NCBI GenBank assembly: GCA_964504565.1
Contig: CAZDEY010000003.1
Coordinates: forward strand, 255,956 to 319,955
Direction: 5' to 3'
DNA: 64,000 nt
Source of the DNA: Cesiribacter sp964504565
GTDB taxonomy: Bacteria; Bacteroidota; Bacteroidia; Cytophagales; Cyclobacteriaceae
Below are positions 1 through 8,774 of the stretch, one piece after another (position 1 is the first letter of the stretch; the number at the start of each line of letters is the position of its first letter). Under the pieces are notes generated by a model that saw only the letters and a program-made list of their open reading frames with translations, made no database searches and was not told the DNA's origin. The position numbers were made by a program, and so were the translations under genes.

Positions 1-1385
1 AACTTAATGGCATTGCCTGTTAAGTTCATTAGTACCTGATTAATGCGGACTTCATCACCAATCAGGCATTCGGGTAGTTCGGTATCTACCTCGCCAACTA
101 CTTCCAGGTTATTTTCGGCCGCGTATACTTTCATAAAGTTTACGTGGCGTTTTATCAGGTCTTTTAGGTTAAATGCTTTAGGTACAATGGTGAGCTTACC
201 AGCCTCGATTTTGGAAAGATCCAGTATATCATTTACTATGGCCAATAAGTTTTCGGCCGAAAAACGAATAGCTTCGGCGTTTTCCAACGCATCTGCCGAA
301 AGCGATTTATCCTTGATTAAGAGTTTAGACAGGCCCAGCACAATGTTCATCGGAGTCCGAATTTCGTGGCTCATGCTGGACAGGAACTCACTTTTCACCT
401 TAACCGCATGCTCGGCGTCTTCCTTAGCTTTTATGTGTTCCTGCTGCTGATACTTGCCGGTATTGTCCCGAATTATAGCAATAAATTCACCGGGGCTAAT
501 CCGGTTAATTCTAAATTCCTGAAAACTGGCTAAACCTACCTTGGTCTGGTTCTTCCACTCAAACGAAGTAAACGATTCTCCCTTATCAATACTTCGGGCT
601 TTTTCAATTAGTTTATGCGATAACTTATAGGGTAATAAACGGGAAAGAGGCTGGCCAATATACCGGGTATCAGAACTACCCAAATGTTGTTTGCCGTCAC
701 CGTCGGTAAAGCCGCCTTTAAAATCAAGGCAGATACCCGAAAGATTAAAATGGAGAATCTGGTCGGGAATGCCCTGTAGCAAAGCCTGATGGTGCTGTTC
801 TTTCATATACAGGCTACGGCGCACGGTATTGTGTACATTAACCAGGGTTATTCCGCTAGCCAAAATTGCAACTAAGGCGGTAAAATACGAGACGTAGTAA
901 AGCTGATTGGCTAAAACATCGGTGATTGGCCAAATTGGTTTAACATATATTAGTAGGCCCAAGTTGACAAAGAAGGCTAACAAGCATACCCCCAGCACCA
1001 CGTATAAACGCTTCTGTTTTTCAGCTGAAACAAATAAGGTCAGGCATATAAATAAAAGCGGAAAATACAGAAGAAGTACTCCTCCCTTATTAGCTACCAA
1101 AACCGTATAGACCAGCAAGTAAGCGTGGGTTATCCATAATAGCCCGTGGGTAGGGTTGGTAGTGCAAGAGTTTTTGTTACAAAAATATATTGCTATGTAA
1201 AACAGGGAAAGGGAACCTATACCCGCCGCTAATAAATATTCCTTGCCTGAAAGGTATACTACTATATATACCACTGAAGCCGCCAGAGCCAACAGGGTAT
1301 ACCGCTCTACCAAAAGCCTTCTTCTGAAAGCTTCGTTTTTAGCAGCCAAGGTTAAAGTAGTAAGACTTCTCAGTTTATTAAGCAC
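1..1385 (-). CDS. membrane-bound sensor histidine kinase, partial (C-terminus beyond window edge)
   Basis: The minus-strand frame stays open from a GTG at 1385 to the window edge, giving about 461 residues and no stop. The N-terminal ~190 residues are mostly hydrophobic stretches, consistent with several membrane segments. A PAS-like sensing region follows (QALLQGIPDQ onward, about residues 200-320), then a short coiled linker. The HisKA box reads FLSSMSHEIRTPMN with the phospho-accepting His near residue 340. The beginning of the ATPase domain is visible (DEVRINQVLMNLTGNA, the N box). The rest of the ATPase and any receiver domain lie outside the window, so it may be a hybrid kinase. No in-frame ATG lies before the membrane region and an in-frame TAG sits just upstream, so GTG is the most likely start. 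The ligand cannot be predicted. Confidence 0.85.
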   Translation of the reverse strand, partial: MLNKLRSLTTLTLAAKNEAFRRRLLVERYTLLALAASVVYIVVYLSGKEYLLAAGIGSLSLFYIAIYFCNKNSCTTNPTHGLLWITHAYLLVYTVLVANKGGVLLLYFPLLFICLTLFVSAEKQKRLYVVLGVCLLAFFVNLGLLIYVKPIWPITDVLANQLYYVSYFTALVAILASGITLVNVHNTVRRSLYMKEQHHQALLQGIPDQILHFNLSGICLDFKGGFTDGDGKQHLGSSDTRYIGQPLSRLLPYKLSHKLIEKARSIDKGESFTSFEWKNQTKVGLASFQEFRINRISPGEFIAIIRDNTGKYQQQEHIKAKEDAEHAVKVKSEFLSSMSHEIRTPMNIVLGLSKLLIKDKSLSADALENAEAIRFSAENLLAIVNDILDLSKIEAGKLTIVPKAFNLKDLIKRHVNFMKVYAAENNLEVVGEVDTELPECLIGDEVRINQVLMNLTGNAIK

Positions 1386-1782
1386 AATGAGGAGTATCTA
1401 TTTCAAGGCAATTTATAAAATGATCCTGAAAAAATGCTAACCGCGAGCTTACGCATTTTTTCAGCTTTGATTAATTATGTATGATTTTCCCCCTAAATGT
1501 AACCATTTTTAGGATGTTAGCCAATGAGTTGTTAAGTTAAACTTAAGATATAGTAACATCTTTGCGGTAGCCATTCGCCAAATAAAAGTTCGTTAACCTC
1601 TAAAACAGCCATCGCTTGCCATTCGAACAAACAATATAATAGTTATACCGTACTAATTTAAAAGGTAACCCCCGGAAGGTAAATAAAAGCTTTCCACATG
1701 TAATATTTAATAAACAAATTTTAGCGATAGAACTACCTTGTAGGCAATATGCTTGTAAGGTTACATACCTAAACAAGAACAA
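1386..1782. other. gene-free intergenic region
   Basis: About 400 bp lie between the divergent histidine kinase and the DUF4235 gene. The only open frames are short and lack family resemblance. The stretch is AT-rich and must carry promoters for both neighbours. A CATCTTTG near 1558-1565 resembles the Bacteroidota minus-7 box with one mismatch, but I see no good upstream element. No tRNA-like or strong hairpin structure was noticed. Confidence 0.5.
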
Positions 1783-2067
1783 ATGGATTCAACCGATACT
1801 TTAACTAAGATTCAATATAACCTTGTCAATAAAGGCTCTAGGGCGGCAATAGCCTTTGGCACCCGTTCCGTGCTAAAACGCGCCTGGAAATTTGCAACAA
1901 ACAAAGAAGCTCCGCTAAATCCGGCCACCCCGGGAGTAGTTTGGAAGGAAGCCTTACTATGGGGTGCATTAACTGGTTTGGTGGTAGGTGTGCTAAGAGT
2001 AGCTGCCCGCCGGGCTACGGCCCACTACTGGCGCGAGAATTATGGAGCTAAGCCGGAAGACTGGTAA
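1783..2067 (+). CDS. DUF4235 family small membrane protein
   Basis: This 94-residue protein resembles the DUF4235 family. It has a basic N-terminal half (residues 20-37), a conserved-looking WKEALLWGALTGLVVGVLRVAARR segment (about residues 50-73) that forms a probable transmembrane or amphipathic helix, and a short polar tail ending in PEDW. Members of the family are small, uncharacterised membrane proteins and no reaction is known. It starts at a clear ATG and is followed 87 bp later by a TerB-like gene on the same strand, so the two may be cotranscribed. The family call rests on pattern recall of the W-x-E-(A/V)-L-x2-A-x3-G core, which is moderately reliable. Confidence 0.65.
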   Translation: MDSTDTLTKIQYNLVNKGSRAAIAFGTRSVLKRAWKFATNKEAPLNPATPGVVWKEALLWGALTGLVVGVLRVAARRATAHYWRENYGAKPEDW

Positions 2068-2154
2068 AAAGCCATTATCTTACCTCCGCATTACATTTAA
2101 GCCGGCAATCCATATCTTTTGCTTAATATAGCACTGTAAAAATTTTAAGTTTAT

Positions 2155-2553
2155 ATGAACCGTAGCAAAATGCTGAATATGCTAGTTAGGCTGGCCACTA
2201 TTGATAACGAACTGGCCGGTCGGGAAAGTAAATGGATTATGCAATTAGGCAAAGGCATTGGGCTTAGCGACGAGGAAATTTCCGAGGCATTTAAAAATCC
2301 GGGGCCGCCGCCGTCATTTACCACTATGCCCTCCGAGGATAAGTTTGACTATCTTTATAACCTTATTCAGCTTATGAAAATTGACGGTAAAGTTTTCCTG
2401 AGCGAAATTGATTATTGCGAACGGATGGCTGAAAAACTAGGATATAAATCCGGGGTGGTGCGGGCAATTTCTACACACATTTACAGCGACCCGGCCGTAA
2501 CCGCTGACCGGGGAATGCTTATAGAAAAAGCCAATAAATTTCTGAAGAATTAA
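2155..2553 (+). CDS. TerB-like (tellurite resistance/DjlA-type) small acidic helical protein
   Basis: A 132-residue soluble protein with no signal peptide. The pattern is typical of TerB-like helical bundles: an early ML-x-L-x-x-ID-x-E segment (residues 7-20), a DEEI helix (about 39), then the repeat-like LIQLMKIDGKVFLSEIDYCERMAEKLG (about 67-94) with the acidic D-x-K/E positions that could bind a metal ion. TerB-like proteins occur in stress-response and membrane-associated systems, but their biochemical role is unclear. It lies between the DUF4235 gene and the large AsmA-like gene in the same direction. The function label is by family resemblance only. Confidence 0.55.
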   Translation: MNRSKMLNMLVRLATIDNELAGRESKWIMQLGKGIGLSDEEISEAFKNPGPPPSFTTMPSEDKFDYLYNLIQLMKIDGKVFLSEIDYCERMAEKLGYKSGVVRAISTHIYSDPAVTADRGMLIEKANKFLKN

Positions 2554-2660
2554 AGAGTATACGCTCAGCATTTTTGGTATATTACTAGTAACCATAGCAA
2601 TCTATACTTAAAACTTTTTCTCTGTAATTACGTCTTTAAGCGGTCAAAGCTGTATACTAT

Positions 2661-5600
2661 ATGGGTGATAGACCTAGGAGATTCCGCCCTAAAATACGAA
2701 TAAAGCGACCTAGAATACGGATAAAGTGGCGTAAAAAGACAAGCCGGTGGGTATTGGTCCTGGCGGCTTGTTTTTTTGCCGGCCTCTTCTTCCTTCATGT
2801 TTATTTATTACAGCAGGCCGAATCTATTATCAGTAATTTTCTGGATAATAAAGTTGTGGCGGCCTCTGGCGGGGTATACCATACTACCTTCGATAAGGTA
2901 GAAATCAGCTATACCAGTCAGCAAATTCTGATTACCAATTTACGCCTGCTGCCCGATAGCAGCTTACTTACCCGACAGGCTGCCAATGGAAAACCTTTGA
3001 AAACGGTGTACAGTCTGCTTATTCCCGAATTAGTTATTGATGATATTGGCCTCAGGAAAGCTTATCTCCAGAATATTTTAGACCTTAACCGGCTGGTTAT
3101 TGATGGGGCCGAAATCAGAATTGACCTCAACTACGATGCCCCCAGCCCACCGGTAGATTCGGTACTGCGTAAGGATATTAAACGCCAGCTTACCCCCTAT
3201 TTTAAATCGTTTGAAGTCGGCGATATTACCTTTTCTAATTTTTCGGTTACCATTAACAGCCTTAAAAACGGAGAAAAAAGCTCAGTTTTTACCCCGGCTT
3301 CATTACTTCATATTTCCGGTCTGGAAGTTAAAACCCAACTTGACCCCACTGATACCGACTTTATTAAAGTTGATGATATAAAGCTGCAGGGTTCCGGAGT
3401 AAGTGGGGTGCTATCTGATAGTACATACTTGTTTTTTTTGGAACAAATTGATTTGGTTAAATCAGACAGCTCCTTATACATTCAAAACCTGAACGTGCTG
3501 CCTACCGCCGATCCTACTCGCCTGCTGGATAAAAAGCCGGAATTAGAATCAGTTTACGAAATAAGGGTTCCGCAAGTGTACGGTTACGGCATTAGCTATA
3601 ACGCCCTGTATAACACCCGAAACCTGGATTTAGAAGAACTTACTATTCTATCGCCAGTGCTCAGGCTTACCAACATTCAGGAAAATCAACCCCTAACCAA
3701 GGAGCCTTTTAAACCGCGCGATTTGTACGAAGCCATTGACCGGGTATTAAATCGCTTAACCGTAGGGCGCTTGAGTATACGGTATGGCGAGTCGGTAATA
3801 CTGGACCGTACGGCTGACCAAACGCTGGCTAAGTTTTCTACTAAAATAAGGGAAGCCAGCGCATTTAATTTCAATCTGGATAGTACCTCCTTAGCCCGGC
3901 AGGATCAATTGTTTTTTAGCGACAGCCTTCGCGTTGGCTTACGAGAGTATGCCTTACGCCTGGGCGATCAGGTACACCTGCTTACTGCTGACGAAATTGA
4001 AATCAATAGTAATACTAACTATATAGCCGGCCATAATTTCAGGCTAGTTCCGGACACTACCTCTAGGGCGGCCGATTCGGTAGTAGCCTTTTATAATGGC
4101 CGGGTAGCCGATCTGGAGTTTAAAGGAATAGATGTAACCACCTTATACAACCAAAACCGTTTAGTAATTGATAGCATAAACCTGGAAAGTCCCGACTTCA
4201 ATTTTACCCGCTTGGTACCCAAAAGTATTGTTTGGGAAACGGAAGAAACCAAGTTCAGGCAATCGGATATTTATACATTAATAAGTGAATATCTGTACGA
4301 ATTGCAAATAGGTTATTTAACTCTAAATAATGGGGTAATTCAAATAGATGAGGAAATATCTGATAATAACGAATTATTTGAAACGAAGCTTAGGCTAGCC
4401 CGCCTGTGGAATTTCAAGATAGACTCAACCAGCGCTTACGAACTAAAAAAACTCTTTAATGCCGATGATTTTGAGCTGGATATACAGGATTACCGCCACC
4501 ACCTGCCCGATGCCATTCATACTATTCAGGCTAACAGTTTGCTGGTAAGTACTAAGCAGGATAAAATTGTTCTTACCGACCTGCAAATTACTAACGAACG
4601 GCAAATTAGCTTTCCTTTCCTTGCAGCCGGTTCAGCCGATTTACCCCTGACCCTTATGAATATCCAGATTCCTAAGCTGGAATTATTAGGGGTAGATGTG
4701 CTAGAGGCCTACTTAAAGAAAAAGTTGCTGGTTGACTTAGTAGAGATTCCTAACCCGGTCATCCAGATTGGCAGCAAATTACTGCCCAAAGAGCCGGCGG
4801 AACAAAAAGGCATAGTTAGCAGCAGGGTTTTGTATACCCTTATGCAGCCCTACTTAACCCAGTTGGCTGTTAAGCGACTTATAATATCAAATGCCGAAGT
4901 AGGAACGGCCTTTCACGCCCCAAACGGTAGCCTTACTCTGAACTCAGCCCTAACTGATATTGAAGTAAATGCCTTCCGGTTCGATTCCTTAAGTTCGCAA
5001 AACGCTAAGAGGTTGTTTTTTGCCGAGGATGTTAAGGTTAAAAGCCAGAACTTAACTATTGACCCGCCCGATGAACGATACCAGCTTAAAGTAGAGACGT
5101 TGCAAACTTCTACCTCGCAGGGCGAAATAATGGCTAAGGGTGTAAACTTAACCTACCCCGATGCTACGATTAGCGACCAACAGCTTCTCCTGAACAATAA
5201 AAAAGGGCTGCTTACCTTAACCTTATCCGACCTAGAATTAAAGGGCGTAGATTTTGACCGGGCTTACTACGATGAGGTTCTTTCAATTGATAGTATTTTA
5301 ACCGAGAAGCCAAAGGTAAATTTTCATTTTGCTTCCACCCCGGCGCGAAGTAAAAAAAATCGGCGGGTAAGGTTGGAAGAAACCAATTTATACGAAGCCG
5401 TTCGGCCCTTCATGTCCGCTATTTACATAAATAATGTAATTGTAAGGAAGGGTGAATTTACAACTAACCAAACTTCCAGCTCCGGGCAGATTGTCGATCG
5501 ATTACAACTGAAAAATATTATGTTGGCAGTTGAGGGCTTCCGCCTGGATTCTACCGCCTCGGCCGATACTAAACGATTCTTCTACTCCGATGATATGCGA

Positions 5601-7658
5601 TTGCATATTGACCGCTATTCCTTTCCTTTAGCGGACGGTATTCATTTACTCAGTGCCCGCAACCTGGAAGTTAGTACCCGTAATAATCTGATTATTTTAT
5701 CTGACTTGCGGTTACAACCTAAACTAACGGTCGATATAAACCAAATGTCGGCAAATAAGTATACCGCACGGGTACCCGAGGTAATTTTAGCCGGAGTTAA
5801 TTTCGATAGGATTTTTGACGATGAAGTTTTTCAGGCCGAAAAGGTAGACGTAATTAATCCTACCATAGATTTAAGGGTATATAATAATAATACTCAGGAG
5901 AAATTAGGAAAAGGCAATAAAATGAAGGTGGGCAAACCTGACCTGAGTAGTATTTTGCTAACGGAAGCCAATATAATTGGTGCCCAGCTTATGTATACAA
6001 CCTATAGCGATGGCAAAGCAACCCAAACAGAGTTTCCTAACCTGTCAGCCAACTTTACCGATATGCGCTACGATATGCTTTCGGATAAGGAAAGTGCCCC
6101 GCTATATATTGAAAATATAAGCTTTGATTTTGCCGGCTGGAAAACCCTACTGCCCGATAGCATTCACTACCTGGAGCCGGAGCGGGTAACTTTTAATGCA
6201 ACCGATAGTATTTTGGCAATTAGCAACCTGAAAGTTTACCCCCGCACCGATAAACCTATTGCTTCATCAAAACCCCAATTTACCGCGCGCATACCTCAAG
6301 TACTGTTAGAAGGAGTTGATCTGAACCAAATTCAGAACGATACTTTAGCCCTGAACCATATTCGGTTTTTAATGCCGGAATTGGTGGTATACACCCGAAA
6401 ATCAGCTAATGCGGTTAAGGAGAATTTGCAAAGCGCTAAGGTGAAAACCGGTAATAATAGTTTTAGTGGTTTGGTTAATATTGATAGTATTAGCTTTCAG
6501 CAGGCAAAAGTAAGGCTAAATACAATTAATGAGGCGGATACTTCCGGTTTGGAGCTCAATAGCGTATACCTTAAAGCTAAAGGAATAAAAGTAGATAGCA
6601 GTCTGCTTAAAGAAGACAGCCGGATACTTTTTGCTGACAATATTCAGTTAGGGGTTAAAGGATATAAATTTCGCACCGATGATGGGTTCTATGATATTTC
6701 GGTTGAAGAAATTGGCATAAATACTGAAAACACCACGTTATGGCTAGACTCTCTACGAATTATACCAGCGTTGGACCGAGATAGCTTCGCCAACGCCAAA
6801 GGCTATGAAACTGACCAGTTTACCTTTATAAATAACCGGTTAGAGTTTCAAAATATTGATCTGCGGCAACTAATTTACAATAATCGCCTTATAATGGATC
6901 GGCTATTTATAGACGGTTTCAATTTGGGCGTATACCGCGATAAGCGCCAACCCTATCCGGTCAATCACTACCCGGCTATGCCTCAAACCTCCCTGAGAAA
7001 TAGCAAACTGGGCCTATTAATTAAGGAAAGCGTACTTCGTAATGGGTACATTAGCTATAGCGAACGGGTAAAGGGTAGTGGCCGCCCAGGCTTTATAGAC
7101 CTTACTGATATTACCATTACTGCCGATACCATAAGCAATTTTAAGAGCATACTTAGCCAGAATTACGTTACCAATCTGCACGCCAGCATGAATATAATGG
7201 GTGCCGGCCACCTTGAGGCTGATTTTAATATTCCCTTCGGCGATTCGCTCAACCGGCACAACTTTTCCGGACACCTTACCGAAATGTCCTTGGATAAGTT
7301 AAACCCTATTCTGGAGAATACTATTTTTATTAAAATTCAAAGCGGCAGTGCGGATAGTATTGCTTTTCAGGTTAATGCCGATAAGGACTTTGCCGAAGGC
7401 TTTATGGACTTTGGCTATCATAACCTGGAGGTTGCCTTGGTTAGCAAGAAAAACGGTGATCCTTTTGGTATTTTTAGGGAAGTAGGCTCTCACCTGGCTA
7501 ACCTGTTCCTGAAGAACGATAATACCGGAGAAATCAAAGACGGAAAGTTGGTGCTTCGTCAGGGGGAAATTAAATATGAGCGCGACGAGGAACGGTCAAT
7601 AGTAAATTATTGGGTAAAAACCCTGGTTGACGGCTTTAAAAGCAGTATCGGCCTCTAG
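2661..7658 (+). CDS. giant AsmA/DUF748-like repeat protein, membrane-anchored
   Basis: A 1665-residue protein with a very basic N-terminus, one transmembrane helix at about residues 30-50 (WVLVLAACFFAGLFFLHVYL), then a long beta-rich extracytoplasmic region. A recurring core (LFF-S/A-D/E-D, then Y, then D-x-x-H-L, then a final L-x-L-x-P) begins near residues 254, 415, 596, 784, 970, 1146 and 1321. That gives about seven modules of roughly 160-190 residues. The C-terminal ~150 residues (from about 1500) match those of the paralogue at 9905-12478. The layout is that of AsmA-like/bridge-type proteins, which in proteobacteria are linked to lipid transfer across the periplasm. That role is an inference here. 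The stop codon overlaps the stop of the convergent holA by 4 bp. Confidence 0.6.
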   Translation: MGDRPRRFRPKIRIKRPRIRIKWRKKTSRWVLVLAACFFAGLFFLHVYLLQQAESIISNFLDNKVVAASGGVYHTTFDKVEISYTSQQILITNLRLLPDSSLLTRQAANGKPLKTVYSLLIPELVIDDIGLRKAYLQNILDLNRLVIDGAEIRIDLNYDAPSPPVDSVLRKDIKRQLTPYFKSFEVGDITFSNFSVTINSLKNGEKSSVFTPASLLHISGLEVKTQLDPTDTDFIKVDDIKLQGSGVSGVLSDSTYLFFLEQIDLVKSDSSLYIQNLNVLPTADPTRLLDKKPELESVYEIRVPQVYGYGISYNALYNTRNLDLEELTILSPVLRLTNIQENQPLTKEPFKPRDLYEAIDRVLNRLTVGRLSIRYGESVILDRTADQTLAKFSTKIREASAFNFNLDSTSLARQDQLFFSDSLRVGLREYALRLGDQVHLLTADEIEINSNTNYIAGHNFRLVPDTTSRAADSVVAFYNGRVADLEFKGIDVTTLYNQNRLVIDSINLESPDFNFTRLVPKSIVWETEETKFRQSDIYTLISEYLYELQIGYLTLNNGVIQIDEEISDNNELFETKLRLARLWNFKIDSTSAYELKKLFNADDFELDIQDYRHHLPDAIHTIQANSLLVSTKQDKIVLTDLQITNERQISFPFLAAGSADLPLTLMNIQIPKLELLGVDVLEAYLKKKLLVDLVEIPNPVIQIGSKLLPKEPAEQKGIVSSRVLYTLMQPYLTQLAVKRLIISNAEVGTAFHAPNGSLTLNSALTDIEVNAFRFDSLSSQNAKRLFFAEDVKVKSQNLTIDPPDERYQLKVETLQTSTSQGEIMAKGVNLTYPDATISDQQLLLNNKKGLLTLTLSDLELKGVDFDRAYYDEVLSIDSILTEKPKVNFHFASTPARSKKNRRVRLEETNLYEAVRPFMSAIYINNVIVRKGEFTTNQTSSSGQIVDRLQLKNIMLAVEGFRLDSTASADTKRFFYSDDMRLHIDRYSFPLADGIHLLSARNLEVSTRNNLIILSDLRLQPKLTVDINQMSANKYTARVPEVILAGVNFDRIFDDEVFQAEKVDVINPTIDLRVYNNNTQEKLGKGNKMKVGKPDLSSILLTEANIIGAQLMYTTYSDGKATQTEFPNLSANFTDMRYDMLSDKESAPLYIENISFDFAGWKTLLPDSIHYLEPERVTFNATDSILAISNLKVYPRTDKPIASSKPQFTARIPQVLLEGVDLNQIQNDTLALNHIRFLMPELVVYTRKSANAVKENLQSAKVKTGNNSFSGLVNIDSISFQQAKVRLNTINEADTSGLELNSVYLKAKGIKVDSSLLKEDSRILFADNIQLGVKGYKFRTDDGFYDISVEEIGINTENTTLWLDSLRIIPALDRDSFANAKGYETDQFTFINNRLEFQNIDLRQLIYNNRLIMDRLFIDGFNLGVYRDKRQPYPVNHYPAMPQTSLRNSKLGLLIKESVLRNGYISYSERVKGSGRPGFIDLTDITITADTISNFKSILSQNYVTNLHASMNIMGAGHLEADFNIPFGDSLNRHNFSGHLTEMSLDKLNPILENTIFIKIQSGSADSIAFQVNADKDFAEGFMDFGYHNLEVALVSKKNGDPFGIFREVGSHLANLFLKNDNTGEIKDGKLVLRQGEIKYERDEERSIVNYWVKTLVDGFKSSIGL

Positions 7659-8692
7659 TGCATAAGCTTATATACCAATTCTTTAAGTATTTCCGATTCG
7701 GGCGCATTAGCCTCTATTCCTTTAGTCTGTCGATCGGCCTCGGCCAGGTAAATTAGGTTATTTACTGTTTTTCCAGCAGAGAAAGTTCGCAAAGCGGCCA
7801 CGTAATCGCGGGCAACAAATGGGTGGATGCCCAGAGCTTGGGCTACATCCCTATCAGAATAGGCTTTTTGGTGGTGTAATTTAAGCAGTTTACTAAAGTA
7901 GGAATATAGAAGGGCTATTATGGCGATAGCCGAGTGCTTTTTAGGATTAGAAGCAAAGTACATAATTATGCGATTAGCCTTTACTACATCGCCGATACCC
8001 AGGGCTTTTTGTAGTTCAAAGGCATTATATTCCTTACTAATGCCTATATAACGTTGCACATGGTCCGGCGAAATATTTACCTGCCCGCTAAAGTTTAGTA
8101 GTAATTTTTGCAATTCACTATGTATGCGATCCAGGTTATTGCCAATAGCTTCGGATAGCATTTGGGCGGCCTTAGGTTCTATGGTATGCCCCAGGGTAAT
8201 TACGTGTTGGTTTATCCAGTCCGGTACTTGGTTATCGTAGAGCTTCTCGGTGGTAATTACAACTGCATGTTTACCAATAACCTTGGCTAAAGCCGAGCGG
8301 CCGTCCAGCTTCTTTAGCTTATGGCAGAAAACCAAAACTGTACTGGGCAGCGGGTTTTTAACGTAGGCCTCTAGTTGTTTTTGCCCACTTTCCTTGCCTA
8401 AATCGCTGATCTCCTGCGCTTCCTTTACAATAACTACTTGGCGTTCGGCCATCATGGGGAAGCGACGGGCAGCGTTTAGTACAGTGGCCATGTCCACATC
8501 TTTGCCGTACATAACCATTTGGTTAAAGCCTTTATCGGCCTCTGAAAGTACTTCCTGCTCAATTACATTACTGATCTGGTCAATGTAAAAGGTTTCGTCT
8601 CCTTGCAGAAAGTAAACGGGCGATAGTACGTTCTGGCGGATATCCTTAATTATCTGGGCAGGATTGGGACCGGAGTTTTTCTTCTTGGCCAT
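7655..8692 (-). CDS. holA: DNA polymerase III delta subunit (clamp loader)
   Basis: The 345-residue product matches HolA in length and pattern. It opens with PVYFLQGDETFYIDQIS (residues ~26-42), the degenerate nucleotide-fold start typical of delta. RFPMMAERQVVIVKEA (about 77-92) follows, then the SVLVFCHKL-type strand, and a C-terminal helical collar domain. Delta opens the beta sliding clamp within the clamp-loader complex in the cytoplasm. The ATG at 8692 gives MAKKKNSG. The gene converges on the AsmA-like gene with overlapping stops in CTAG at 7655-7658. A promoter-like box lies very close upstream (8700-8707). Confidence 0.9.
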   Translation of the reverse strand: MAKKKNSGPNPAQIIKDIRQNVLSPVYFLQGDETFYIDQISNVIEQEVLSEADKGFNQMVMYGKDVDMATVLNAARRFPMMAERQVVIVKEAQEISDLGKESGQKQLEAYVKNPLPSTVLVFCHKLKKLDGRSALAKVIGKHAVVITTEKLYDNQVPDWINQHVITLGHTIEPKAAQMLSEAIGNNLDRIHSELQKLLLNFSGQVNISPDHVQRYIGISKEYNAFELQKALGIGDVVKANRIIMYFASNPKKHSAIAIIALLYSYFSKLLKLHHQKAYSDRDVAQALGIHPFVARDYVAALRTFSAGKTVNNLIYLAEADRQTKGIEANAPESEILKELVYKLMH

Positions 8693-8699
8693 AGCACAA

Positions 8700-8731
8700 C
8701 AAAGCTACTATCTTCCGGGGGTTGTAACCAA
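8700..8731 (-). promoter_or_regulatory. putative Bacteroidota-type promoter of holA
   Basis: On the minus strand TAGCTTTG (8700-8707) matches the TAnnTTTG minus-7 consensus. A TTG (8729-8731) lies 21 bp upstream, near the usual 19-bp spacing. The predicted start would fall only a few bases before the holA ATG, implying a near-leaderless mRNA, so this may be a chance match. Confidence 0.35.
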
Positions 8732-8774
8732 ATTGAACTACTTGGGTTAAGGAAGAAATCACCAATCTCTCTCT

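Noticed and set aside
43..450. Plus-strand open frame of 135 codons
   Set aside because: It is the antisense of the histidine kinase, whose HisKA motif is clear on the minus strand.
1600..1782. Open frame of 60 codons on the minus strand, next to the DUF4235 start
   Set aside because: No family resemblance, composition unlike coding sequence, and it occupies the promoter region of the plus-strand gene.
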